This document shows positions 52,490 to 64,000 of a stretch of DNA of 64,000 nt, piece by piece. How positions within the stretch are numbered: the stretch's first letter is position 1; each line of letters opens with the position of its first letter. Origin of the DNA: Rhynochetos jubatus. Its lineage: Eukaryota; Chordata; Aves; Eurypygiformes; Rhynochetidae. The notes under the pieces are model-generated. The model was not told the DNA's origin. It saw only the letters and a list, made by a program, of their open reading frames with translations, and did not search any database. Made by a program: the position numbers and the translations under genes. Location: assembly GCA_027574665.1 (NCBI GenBank), contig CM050654.1, forward strand, positions 25,997,722 to 26,061,721, read 5' to 3'.

Positions 52490-52740
52490 TGGGTAATTTT
52501 CATGCTAAGTGAAAAGTAAAGTGCACAGACTCTTTATTAGAGCGAGCACGGTGCGGGGAACAATGAAGGCAGTGATGATCGTTAACTTTCTAATCGGAGG
52601 AGAAAAGTCCTCAATGCAATTTTTATGGTAATAACATCGACACTAAAGATAATTGCTCCCCGCGTCGCGCTTAGCGCCGGGAAACTGTTTGGGAAAAAAA
52701 CATTAATTTGCAGGAACTGAGCCAAAGTTTCCTTAAGGCA
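52490..52740. promoter_or_regulatory. Candidate upstream conserved block
   Basis: An AT-rich island with AACAATGAAGG, GTTAACTTTCTAATCGG, CAATTTTTATGGTAATAACA and AAACATTAATTTGC, flanked by CpG-rich DNA. Confidence 0.3.
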
Positions 52741-53170
52741 GCTGTTCCCTGTGCCACCCTGCCCCCAGCCTGCACCGACACTGCCCGTTGGCCCACCCCT
52801 GCCCCGGCCAGGCTGGGTTTGCACCATGCCGGTGCCGGCCGGTGGCATCCGGGCTCTCCCAGCATCGGTCCCCAGGCTCTGTTCGGCAGGAGATGCCGGA
52901 GGCGGTGCAGCCCACCGCTGCGGTGGTGGAAGGGGGCCAAGAACATTTCGGGCGACGTGATGGAGCAGCGCTCGTGCTGCGGCAAAGGAGACGGGCAGGG
53001 CTGCCCCGCGTGCCGGGACCACCGCCGGGAGAGAGGGATGGGAGCTCGTGCTCCCCGGGGAATAATAAGCGCAGGAGAAATTACAGCCAGGTGACATTTT
53101 AACGAGCCGGCGTCCTGCGTGGCATTAATATTCCAGGGGCTGCAATTCCCTAGTGGGCGTTTGAGAGATG

Positions 53171-53187
53171 AAAAAAAAAAAAAAAAA
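53171..53187. repeat. A17 homopolymer
   Basis: A run of 17 A residues inside a candidate conserved block. No processed-gene sequence is seen upstream of it, so it is not read as a retrocopy tail. Confidence 0.9.
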
Positions 53188-56100
53188 GACAAAATCCCAG
53201 CCCAGTAAAATCAAATAAATAAATCTCTGCCTAAGCGTGGCGTCTCCCCCGCCCCCGGCACGGAGCGGGCGGCACGCGGTGTGATTTCCCCTGTGATCCC
53301 CTGCTGCCGAGCAAGCAATCGGCTCGTCTTCGAGCTCGGCGGCAGGATGATTTATCCCAGCTCCCGGCGCCCCGGCTGGGGCGAGAGCGCGGGGCCGGGG
53401 ATGATGCATTGGGCAGGAGCAGAGGTGGCGGCGGGGGGGAAGGCGGGAGAGCAGGGTGCGCGCACAGGCCACCGCTCAATCCAAAATTAATTTTAATATT
53501 TGACAAATCAAATCTACTTAGGTGAGCCATGGGCCATGCGAGGGAGATTTATGAGGGTTTGGGGCTGTCGGCTGCACGTGTACGCCGCTGCGCGGATGGG
53601 CTCCGGCACTCACGGCATCGCTAATTCCACCCCTCCCAGGGGCAGGGATACAGCCGGCCTGTCCAAGTGGTGTGACGGTGACATGAAAAATGTCCCGGCC
53701 TCTAAGTCCTGGCTTGTTAGGCTGGCGGGAGTGACGGGCCCTCTGCCTGTCCCAGTTCTGTGCCTGCTGGCAGCCAGGGCACGGTGCTGGCCACTGGCTG
53801 GATGTGGCACCCGTTGCCTGGGATGTCCCTGGGAGATCGGGCTGAGTCGGAGAAGAGCAGCTGGTTTCAGCATGCCGAGACCTGCTTTCCCCTCTGAGGG
53901 GCTGGAGCAGATTCCTGTGGGCTGGGGGCAGTTATAAACCTGTGGGCTGAGGAGCTGGAGGAGGGGGGTGGTTGTGCAGAGCCGTTCTCCGCAGGGTCAT
54001 TTCAGCCCCAGCTCCACGACCAGCCCGCAGATTCATAGGCTCCAGGAGGTGACAGGAAACCTGATGGGTTTTAAGACAGCAACATGCCCTGAATCTGCAA
54101 GGTGCCTGAGCAGGCAAGCAGGGAATCCAAAATGTTTACAGCCTCGGGGGACGCGGCGACTGCAGAACAGGGAAAGCAGGCTGGGCTGCCAGGGATGAGC
54201 CAGCCACACCAAGGGAGGCCACCGGCATCCCTGATGTGGTGTTGGAAATCCCTCTCTTAGCGTGGGTATCTCCACAGAAGCTCTGTGGGACCGATAGGGG
54301 GGATTCAGGGAAGCCCCTGTGCTGATCCCACTCCTGAGGCACAGCCCTGGCATGGGGACCTCCCCTGGGCTGCAGAGGTCTCTTGCAGTGATGCCGGGGA
54401 GGGGTCTCCGAGGCTTTCTGCCCCGGTGCCCCTCACTCCTGCCTACGGGTGAGGACAAGCTTGGACTCCCTGCTTCTTGCTGGCTCCTTCACTGGGCACA
54501 GCTGGGTTCCCCATGCCCAGGAGGGGAGCCCAGGGATGCCTTCAGCCAGTCCCCACCTGGATGACGCTACTCCAGAGACCCGGCACCGGGCTCTGTGCTG
54601 GAGACAAGCCCCAGGGCTGGCTGCAGCCTTGTGCTGGGGTGTCTGAAGGAGCCTACAGCACGTCCCTGTCTTGAGGGACCTACAGTGGCACATGGCCCAC
54701 GGCAGGGCAGGCAGCCTTGCCAACTCCTCCGGCAGCCAAGAGGCAAGCAACATACAAAGCTCGGGCCAGCGCAGAGCCCTGTGTGGCTCTGCTGCCTGCG
54801 CTGTCTGTGCCTTCCCCAGCTCCCACTCTGCCAATGGCAGAGCTTTCCGCCTGCCCCAGGCATGGCGGGGAGCAGCCACGGAACACGGGAGGCGTATGAG
54901 ATAGGGGAGGAACAGCCTGTCCGTCGGGATGTCACACACACCTACACCCAGCAATTCTTGCAGTATATGACTGAAAGACCTCAAAGGTCTCAAAGGACTT
55001 CAAGAAATGTCTACAAGTTTCCTGGGCCATTAGGGACTGGCTGTGAGAGGTGATGGACATAAGGAAAAGGCAGTTTCCAGACCCTGCACATCATCCACCC
55101 AGTGCTTGGCTGAGCTCCCAGCCGGGTGCAGAAGTCACTCGCTGCATCCCAGTGTGTCCCTGCTGAGCAGGATGCAGCAGGATGGATGGAGGGCTGTTCC
55201 TCCAGGACTGTGAGCCTCTGGCAGCACTCCATCCCTGAGAGCCACACACAGTTCTGGGTGGCTCTCTCCAGCCCAGCTCCATGGGTGCCCCATCCCCAGC
55301 AGAGTCGAACCATGCCAGCCCCGGCAATACACGGTCCGTGGGAAGGTGGGACGGCTGGCTTGTGGGCACTGTGGTACAGCTCCAGCTCTCAGCAGAAGCG
55401 TATGCTCTCGTAAAATATCTACATTTGGATGCAGAGATTTCCAGGGATCCGGGAACGCTGTGCTGATAATTAAACATCTGCTCTGCATTTGTCTGTCTTC
55501 CCGCCGTGACGTCGCTCCAACCCTCGCTCTCCCCTCCCTGTCCTCTGGCAAGCATTCCGGACCGGGACAGCATCCCCTGCTCACTGCTCTGCCCCAGCCT
55601 GGAGGCACAACATCCCAGGCCATGGGTGCTGGGAGAGGGTAGATCCAGACATCCCACAGAGCAAACAGCAGCTTCACAGCCAGCACCCCCAGCCTTCGCG
55701 GGGCTGCAAAGCCGACAGCTTGCCCTGTGGCTTGTACCAGCCCAAACAGTTTTGCCGAGCCCCACCATTCATGGCCAGCCAGTGCTTGTCCATGCACGGT
55801 CCCCTGGGCTGAACAAGCAGCTGCCACCGCCATCCTGCAGCCAGGAGAGCATCAAAACAACCTCCAAATTGATCTCTGAGACTCTTCTGCAAGCCCCAGT
55901 CACGTCCTGCCAGGAGCAAGCGTCCGCTGCCTTTCCTGTCTCCTAGGAGAGCACCAAGGGCTTCAGGCTGTCACAGGAAGAGTGGACCCAAACATGACAT
56001 CTCCATGGAGCCCGGGGTACGGCATGCAGCGCCACCGAGCAGGTGGCACCGGAGCCTGGATCGATGGGACCTGGCTGGGCCCTGTGGTGGCTCTAACAGC

Positions 56101-57727
56101 TCGTACAGGGCTGGAATGAGTGGGGACATGGGTGGTCCCTTCCCAGCTGTGGTCCCTTCCCAGCTGTGGTCCCCCCAGCCCCAACTGCCAAGCTTGAGCA
56201 TCCTTGGTGCCGTGGCAACCAGTCACTGCCAGCGGCTGTGCTGCTGCCTCTGCCCAGAGGGGTGCCAGCATCCATGGGGACAGCATGGTGAGGGGACAGG
56301 GAACTGGGAGGGGGCGCAAGGGTGAGGGAGACTCCCTGGGGTGCACTGCAGAGCCCCAGGTGCAGCACCCTGGCCACCTGCTCACCTTCGCCAGGGCTGC
56401 CCTTTGTGCCAGCCGGGCAGCCCCATCCCTCCTCCTGCTCCCTGCCCTTGCCCCCCCCGGGCCCCCACGCTGTTTGTCACCTGTCACCATGGCAAGACAG
56501 AGATTAGCCGTAGACCCCTCCGCTCCCGCCCCAAGCCACCGATTCATATTCATGAGACTTCAAAGCATCTTGCCTGGCTCTCCTGCACCAAACCTAATCC
56601 TCTGCTGCAGCACCGTGCCAGCAGCTCTCGCTCTGGTGTGGGGACAGCAGCTGGCACCCCCGGAGCCCTCCTGCCCTGGCCGGCGTGGCCATGCAGCCAT
56701 GGACCCACTGCTCCTGCTCCCCCCTGACCTACGGTCACGGCGGGATGCTCTGCACCGTGGGGGTGCTACCATGGCACCCCAAAACCCAGGGATGAGCAGC
56801 AAGGAGGCGATGGTTTGTGTGCCCTCACCTGCACCCATGCATCCCTCTGCCCCTCCAGAGGAGGGTGCTGTGCCCACAGACCCCTGCCCACACCCCCAGC
56901 CCTGCATGGACCACAGCTATACCAACAGCCCTTTGTAAAGGCTAATTGGTGCCTGCACCCCACGGCCCCTCCATCCCTGCCACGATCAGCAGCCAGCAGG
57001 CAGGGGCTGTTCAGGGGCAGTCGGGTGTGCAGAGCATGACCTCACCGGGCACGGATCAGGATCCTGCAGAGCAGCACCGTCGGAGAACTGGCGGGGAGCA
57101 TGGTGGCCTTTGGAGGCGCAGGCAGGACCGAAGCGATAACCTCCCCCTAGCTCACCTCTGCAGAGCAGTGGGGCAGAGAACCATAAGAAGAGGTACCCAA
57201 GGGTGCCCTCCCACCACCCTGCCACAGCGTGGGTGCAGGCAGGGCTGCAGCCCCCCCCAGGCACTAGTGGTACCAGGCCACCTCCACATCCAGCTCATCT
57301 GCTCCATGGCAGGATCACATCGGGGTCAAACGCAGCCAGAAAGCCGGCTGCATTGTGCCACCCGCCGGTGCTGGAAGGTGCTGGGGTGGCGGGCGGGCAG
57401 GCGGGTCCCCCACGGAGCCGTCTCCTCCAGATGGCGAAGGCCATTAGAACCGCTCTCGCGCACACGGAGCCATAAAGTTTATGGGCCTCATCATTTAGCT
57501 GTAATGGAAATAGTTAAATCTGTCTCTGTTTAAGCAAACTCTGCCCTCGCGGGAGCACTTGGGGCAGGCAGGCGGGGGGCTCGGGCGGGCAGCGGGCGCC
57601 TCTGCTCGTCACCCGCTGCGCAAGAGCCGGGGCAGCCAGCCCTGGCGCTCCCACCCGGCACGTTCCCATCGTGCCAGGATGGGGACGTGCACGTGACACC
57701 GGCGTAGGGCCTCTCCCTGCACTGCCA

Positions 57728-57776
57728 GCCTCGGTGCCTCAGTTTCCCCTCGGTGCCTCAGTTTCCCCTCGGTGCA
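57728..57776. repeat. 20-bp tandem duplication (2.4 copies)
   Basis: CTCGGTGCCTCAGTTTCCC is repeated in tandem, followed by a partial third copy. Confidence 0.85.
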
Positions 57777-58509
57777 GGGAAAGCGAGAGCCACATTTGGG
57801 GTGACCGGGCAGGATTTGGGACTGTGCAAATTCCCTGGCACCTGGAGCTGAGAGGCAACGTGCAGGCAGAGAGCGCAGGGAGCTGCGGGGAGGATGATGC
57901 CTGCATGCTTCAGGCAGGCCACCCGCAGTTGTGTAGGGGTGATATTGGGGTTCAGCAAACGCAGACCTGTCCTGCGCAAGCAGGTGCTTTGGCCTGGCAG
58001 CCCCCAGGCAGGACCCAGCCTGCCAGAGCCCGCTGCATGGGCCAGAAGAGGATGGGATGCCTGGAAAACCACTTTTCATCCCTCACCGGGCACCCCCAAG
58101 AGCTGGGCAGGCAGATATTATCCCAGCACTGTCCAGGTTGCCTCCAGCTCTTGAAGCAGGTCCAGAGCAGGGAGCAGGGTAAGAGCAGCACCCTGCTGTG
58201 CCTCAGAGCACCCCTCAATCCCGGTCTGGGGGCTGGACCCCCAGCTGGGATGCTGCCAGTGTGTTTAGGGAGGGCCAGTTTCTCCCCATCATCACATGGG
58301 GTGGGTGGGGGTGCTGACCCTAAAGCAGCAGGACAGGCTGGCAGCGCACGCCCGACATGCAGGTTCTCATCTCAGCACCCCATGCAACCTCACCCCAGCC
58401 CCACATCTCACCCGAGATGGGGTGAGACCCTGAGGCTGGCCCCATCGCTGGAGCGGGTCACCCCACCCATACTTAGCCATGGTGGTGGTGGGAGCTACCC
58501 TCTCCCCGG

Positions 58510-58620
58510 CATGCAAAGCATGATTAATTACGGAGTAACTCATTAATATTCACAGCTAATTAAAGATCCTTATCATGAATAATGGAGCTCACTCTCCAAA
58601 TTATGGGACAAGGATGGAGG
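58510..58620. promoter_or_regulatory. Candidate conserved block with clustered homeodomain cores
   Basis: Within about 70 bases lie GATTAATTAC, CATTAATATTC, GCTAATTAAAG and TGAATAATGG, plus TCCTTATCATG (GATA-type). It is AT-rich in GC-rich surroundings. Confidence 0.35.
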
Positions 58621-59069
58621 AGGGGGAAAAAGCCCTGTGGGGAGAGAGGGCTGCAGAGGGGCAAAGCTCTGGGGCAGGGGCAGGAAGGGGAGTGGTGATA
58701 CTCTCCTTGTGGGGTGCCTGGCTCTAGCAATGCCCTGTTCAGGGGATGCAGTGATGGGCAGAAGCCAGAACAGCGAGCACTGGGGCAGGCAGGGGATCCA
58801 GCCACGCTGGGGCAGGGGCCAGGCAGCCGGGGGAGCTCCAGGCACCCTTCCGTGTGGGTCTCTAACCTGCCATCCCAGTGTGCAGGGGACCCCTTCGTGC
58901 TGGCCCAGTCTTGCACATCTCCCCATGGAGCAGGGACTGTCCCAACCCGGTGGCACACAGCCCCCGAGCCAGCTAACACCCAGCAGCCACCCAGTGCGGG
59001 TCTGGGATGGGGCTGCCTGGTCCCTGGGGAGCGGGCGGGGGAGTGAAGGCACCGGCACTTGGCCTGAGC

Positions 59070-59300
59070 TCCTGTTATACAAATGAAAGGTTTTTAGTGG
59101 GAAAGACTCCGGGAGAGTAATACATCTCCCATATTGATCGCAGGCCAGGGACCAAGGCACGGCTTAAACAGTAATTGATTTCTAGCCGCCGAGATGTGTT
59201 GGGGAGCATTGATTTAACAGCACTGCAGACACACTGCTACTAATCTGATTAAAGTATTTAGCAGAAATGTTATTCTTTAAAAAAAAAACAGAGGGAGGTG
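59070..59300. promoter_or_regulatory. Candidate conserved block
   Basis: An AT-rich stretch with AGTAATACATC, ACAGTAATTGATTTC, CATTGATTTAACAG and CTAATCTGATTAAAG, ending in an A11 run. No coding signal. Confidence 0.3.
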
Positions 59301-62300
59301 ATGGTGCTGCCTGGGGCTGGGGGGCCGAGGCAGGGCTGCGGAATGGGGGCTGCACAGCACCCCGCTGATGGGGGCCCAGGGATGGCTCTGCGCCTGTGCC
59401 CCGGTGAGGGTGCCACCGCCCTGGGACACGTGTCCATCCAGCTGCGCCCGCAGCCGTTCCCGCCGGAGCTGCCAAGGACGAGTGCGAGCCCGGCAGGATG
59501 CGGCCCAGGCAGGGTCAAGAACGCGTGCCGGGAGCATGGGCGAGTGCCCAGCCAGCCTCCCTGCCAGGATGGCCACCAGCGCTCCAGGGGACAAAGCATG
59601 CTGAGGAGGTGGGGGCAGCTCACAGAGGCACGCTGGGCTAGCGGAGCGGGCATGTGGCCCCCTCCGGTGCCGCAGCAGCCAGGGTGGTGTGGGAGCTGAG
59701 GTCTGGCGGTACCCACAGCCCCAAATCCCCACTCCCTGCAGCCTCCCGTGGAAGGGAGGAGATGCTGAGCCAGGGATGCCCCTGGCCACGCAGCGTCCCC
59801 ACGCATACCCCTTCCCCACCTTGTGCCCTGCTGTTGCGGGGAGCTGTCACGCACCATCTCCTCCCATCCCTGTCCTGCCCCACTGCTGAGAGTGGAGAAG
59901 GATGCTGCAATGGTGGGGATGGGATGCCCCCACACCATTCCCAGCCCCCATGGAGAGGCACCAGCTGAGCAGGTGCAGGGGTTCCTGCCGCTCCCCATCA
60001 CACACATCAGCCCAGTTAATTAACAGGTGATATCAAACAAATAAATTATTCCTGCTTCCTATTGATTCTAATTTACTGGCCCCTGGAGAGCCCGGGCTCG
60101 CTTATCCCACCTGTCACCCCTGCTTAGCAGCTGCACTAACATCTGCCCCGCTCCCTTCCCCTCTCCTGCTCCTCAGCTTCGGGGCAGAGTTGGGCACAGC
60201 TGTGGGGCCACGCTGCCCCACGCCACTGCCCCTCATCCCCTGGGATGCAGCTGCAGCCCCGTCTGATTCTTCTCCCAGGGACGATGGGTGCCCCAGTGCC
60301 GGCTACACAGAGGGAGCCTGGCTGCCCATCCTCATGGCACTCCCTGCCTCCCTGGAATAAGCTTCAGCCAGGGATGCCCTGGCCCTGTCATCTCTTTCCC
60401 CTCCACAGCACCACCAGAAAGGGTGGGGGTGCCCGTTCTGGCTGCCCAAGCCCAGCCCCAGCTCCTCATGAGCATCTCAGACCCCAGCCCAGGCCATGGC
60501 CAGCAGAACATCACCCAGACTTCCCTGTTGTCCCAGAGAGAGACCACCACAGCCCACACCAGCCTTTGATGTCTGACTCATCAGCAGGGGCATGATCAAA
60601 GCCAGAGCCCCTCCCAGCTCCCGCCCCTATGGATGCCAGATCAATAAATCAATCCCGGCTCAGCACAGCCTTTTTCTCCAGAGCAGGCTTTGTTAGGAGA
60701 TCCTGGGAAGGCACGGGGTTCCCGCATCCATCCCTGCTTGCTTTGGGGGCTGAGCTCGTGGCTGATGCCACATTGGGCTAGTGACACGTCACCTACACCA
60801 GCCCAGGCTCTTCTTGGGCACAATGGCAACAGCTGACAGCCCTTGGTGGCCAGGGTTGCCTCCTGCGTGGGTCTGGGCAGCACCCAGGGATGGGTCCTGG
60901 TCCTCCCCCAGCCAGGGCTCCACTGCCCAGTGTTGCCCACGCAGGGCTGGGCTTTGTCTGGCAGGAACCTCCTGGGCTCGCGTGCAGCCGTGCCAGCGGC
61001 AGCGTGTGCTCTCCTCAGGGTGTAGGGACGTTGGCTGGCTCAGCTGGGGATGCTCTGGGCAGCAGCCGACCAGCACAGAGCCGGCAGGGAGTGGGATGCA
61101 GCCAGGGCAGCCCTGGCCTCTCCTCAGTTCTGGTGAATGACCAGCCATGCTGCTGTGGGGCAGCTGGAGAGTGGCCAGGGCCACGGGGTGGGGCTGAAGG
61201 CAGAGCCTGCCTGTCTGCCTGCTGCTCAGGGTTCTGGTGCTTTCCAGAACTCACTGAGCTGGATTTCCTCTGGTTGGACAGGTGAAATCGATCCCGGTTG
61301 GATGCCAGTGGCATGCTGCTTGCCATATGCCCATGGTCCGAGTCTGCTCCGAGTGTTTGCTGTTCAGGCAGTGGTCAGCAGCATCTGGCTTGGAAAGGGA
61401 GATGCAGAGCACTGGAGCCACTCCTGGGGACCCTTCCAAGCCCCCAGTGCTGTCTGTCCTTCCCCAAGCCCTTGGATGTCCCCCACGCTGCTGAGCAGTT
61501 TCCCTGCCGGTGTGCCGAGGGGTGGGTGAGGAAGAGCAGCAGATGTTGCCAAGCCCTGTCACCAAGGTGGCTGGGGCCAGGGAGGCTTCAGCCAGGCTGG
61601 AATGTCTCACCTGGAGCCAGCCCATCACTCCCTTGGCTAAACTCGTGCATCCCCATGGATGCAGCCTGCCTGTACTGGTGCCAGGTAGCCACCAGCTTGT
61701 GGAGGCCGTGGGGTGCCTGGCAAGGCGGGCGGCTGCAGCTCCCGGCCGGGCTTGGCACGGTCCCACAGTGTCGTGCGTGTGGGAGGAGCGGCTGGCAGCG
61801 CGCAGCCAGGAGATAAGCTCCCCTCTCATCCTCATCGCGTGTGACGGGAGCGAGATTTATGGCTCCAAGCTGCGATTTGTGCGCGGCTCCAGCACACGGT
61901 ATTGATCACTCCTGCTTGCTCCCGCTGCTCCCTCACCTCCCAGCCATTCCTGCCTGGCGAGGCGGGAAGCTGGCCCTGCCTGTTAACTCTTCCACACCTG
62001 GGGACCCCTGGGACCGGGCACCCCTCTGTGCTGCAGCATCCAGGACAACAGGGAGCAGGTCCAGGCTGGCTGGGATGTCGGGCCCATCTCGGGAGAAGAG
62101 CAGAGCAGCAGGCGTGGTTTGGCTGGGCTGGCAGGGGGGAGCACCCCCCGGCAAGGAGAGGGGCCAAGGGGACAGGAGTGGCGGGCAGTGATAAGGGGAC
62201 AGCGCGGAGGGGATGGGGCACGGTGCCAGGGATTAGTGCTGAGCGTAGGGAGGTGGCAGGTGGTGACAAAGGGACGGTTCCCAGGGGACAGTGTGTGATG

Positions 62301-64000
62301 GCCACGGGCAGTGCCAGGGGCACACGGGTGACAGCGCAGTCCCAGGTCCAGGCGAGGGGATGGGATGTGGGGCAGCCGTGGGGGGACGGGGACTGCGGGT
62401 GGCTCTGCAGCAGCAGCAGGAAACGATGTGTGAAATGAAGAGTTCCTGCCCAGTGCCCAGAGGGAGCGTGCAGCATACTGAGCAGGGGCTGGGAGGGGGC
62501 TGCATGGGGACCCTGACTAGGGGAGCTGCTCCTAGCAGGGGGTTGTGCCTCTCCTGCAGGGGAGGGGGCTCTTGGCATGGGAGCAGTGGGTGGCTGCCAT
62601 GGGGCTGGAGGCTGTGGAGGGCGCAGCCCTGCTAGATCAAGCCCTCGCTGCCCCCCTCTCCAAGACGCCCCGTGGACCCGCACCCCCTCCCCACTTGCTG
62701 GTTTCCCGCTGCTCCACGGAGATAATTAAATCCGCTATTTCGGCAGGTTCCGCATCCCCTGCCAGGCGGATCCACAATCAGCGTGGAGAGGGCACAGGGC
62801 TCCCCACCTGCGTGCCCCCCCTGCTGCTCCGCCACCCTCGTGCCGAGGCACCTTGCCTGGCCCTGCCTGCCTTGGTTACCTGCCCGACAGTGTGACTTGC
62901 CTGCCTGCACCCTTGGGGATAATTCTGGGGGCTTTCGGGGGCAACACACTCCTCCGCTGTGTCAGACACGTCTACGCCGCCAGCTCCAGGGTCACAGACC
63001 CATGCCGGCTCCTCTGGAGGGGTCAGCCCCATCCCCAAAGCCAGTCTGACTGCAGAGGGACCCATCCAGGGGGTGGCACAGTCCCCGAGCGTGGGCAGGA
63101 GCAACCCTGCATCCCCAGCTCCCCATCCGTTCCCAGTTCCGACGTTATCACCTTCCCACGGCACCTGGGGAAGCTTTAAATAATTGAGGGAGGTGAGCTC
63201 GAGCAGAGATGCTCCCGCAGGCAGCTGGGTGCGAGCAGCCAGGCAGTGGCTGGGCGGCAGAGATAGCAATGTCGTCCTCGCCGGATGCCCAGGGCCTGCT
63301 GGCATCTGCCAGCCGGGAAGGAAGGGCCTGGGCTCGGAGGAAAAGCACTGAGAGCATCATCCTGAGACAGCTCGGCAGAGGCGGGAGGCAAGCGGGTGCC
63401 CAGACAGCCCCACACCGAGCTGCCCCCCATGTCCAGGCCTGCGCCATGCCTCTAGCCCAGCCAGCTCATGCCCCACCCTCCTCTCTGCCCCTGATCTCCT
63501 GTGCCAGATCCCAGATTGATTCCTGAGGAAGGCACTTGTGAAGATGGCAGCTCTGGCTGTAAATTCAGATCAATAATTTAAGGGGGGAAAACTATTAATA
63601 GGACATTAAAATACCCTTTCCCATCTGAAGCACGAAGGTGGGAGTGAAGGCGAGGGCACCTGTATGACCTGCAGAGCACCCCCTGGTCCTGCCAAAAGCC
63701 CCGGCGCTGCAGGTGCCGGTGTGGTGGGGAGTGTGGCAAACGTTGCTGTAAGTAATCTCCGGCTGTGCCGGGAGACAGGAGGGCAGCATCCATCAGGGAG
63801 CGGGGTTATTGATGGACTCCAAGGCTGCTATTACCCGCCAGCCCTGCTATTACGCACACCATCACTCAGCGCGTGGCCGCGGCTGCCACGCCAGCCCCTC
63901 AGCAGTGCCTCAGACCGTGCCGGCTGGGAACCCCGCTGGAAACAGGTATAATTACAGGTGATGGGGTCCACCGGGAGCGTTTCGGCTACAGCCCCCATTA

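Larger units (their letters stand above)
34561..64000. other. Gene-free region upstream of ASIC4
   Basis: No protein-coding exon, rRNA or tRNA is recognised in this 29 kb. On human 2q35 the next gene in this direction is GMPPA; its exons are not seen here, so it would lie beyond 64000. The interval holds a LINE fossil, tandem arrays and a series of short AT-rich islands, among them about 40085-40200, 43560-43770, 44925-45100, 45780-46010, 47345-47640, 49025-49150, 51420-51900, 52490-52740, 53060-53560, 58510-58620, 59070-59290, 60005-60090 and 63520-63660. They are separated by GC-rich DNA. Confidence 0.6.

Noticed and set aside
53171..53187. Poly(A) tail of a processed pseudogene
   Set aside because: No coding or mRNA-like sequence precedes the A-run, and no target-site duplication is seen.
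1..64000. CRISPR arrays, tRNA or rRNA genes, bacterial-type operons
   Set aside because: None seen. The tandem repeats lack repeat-spacer structure, and I noticed no tRNA B-box or rRNA core.

Overview
This is a vertebrate nuclear genomic window, most likely from a bird or another sauropsid. It is GC- and CpG-rich with spliced genes, large non-coding intervals, little interspersed repeat and two decayed CR1-type LINE fragments. Species cannot be named from the sequence.

Layout: bases 1-773 (+) hold the 3' part of the last CHPF coding exon (chondroitin polymerizing factor), followed by its 3' UTR and poly(A) signal at 1739-1744. A 3.3 kb spacer follows. ASIC4 (acid-sensing ion channel 4, degenerin/ENaC family) lies tail-to-tail with CHPF on the minus strand. 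Its poly(A) signal is at 5082-5087, its stop at 6960-6962, nine downstream coding exons lie between 6960 and 9943, and the canonical first coding exon is far upstream at 32579-33154. The spliced canonical protein is 538 aa, essentially the length of human ASIC4. From 33 kb to the end of the window I find no protein-coding gene, only a CpG-island promoter region, tandem repeats, one LINE fossil and many short AT-rich islands that look like conserved non-coding or enhancer DNA.

The most interesting observation is a second, unrelated-looking first coding exon for ASIC4 at 10200-10796 (minus), only 256 bp upstream of common exon 2. It encodes a complete alternative N-terminus (199 aa: cytoplasmic tail, TM1, first part of the extracellular domain). 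It ends in a phase-0 GTGAGT donor that joins in frame to exon 2. Its sequence resembles the ASIC2b-type first exon much more than the ASIC4 one. The gene therefore appears to have the dual-promoter, dual-N-terminus design known for ASIC1 (1a/1b) and ASIC2 (2a/2b). The alternative exon lacks the His of the HG gating motif and the His/Asp pair linked to proton gating in ASIC1a/2a.

Other structure: a 48-bp minisatellite next to a CpG island upstream of the alternative exon (12.1-12.9 kb), a 32-bp minisatellite filling intron 4, a 17/18-bp ATTA-core array (38.65-38.82 kb), complementary GC pentamer arrays in the ASIC4 promoter region (33.7-34.04 kb), and a degenerate repetitive tract at 41.84-43.44 kb.
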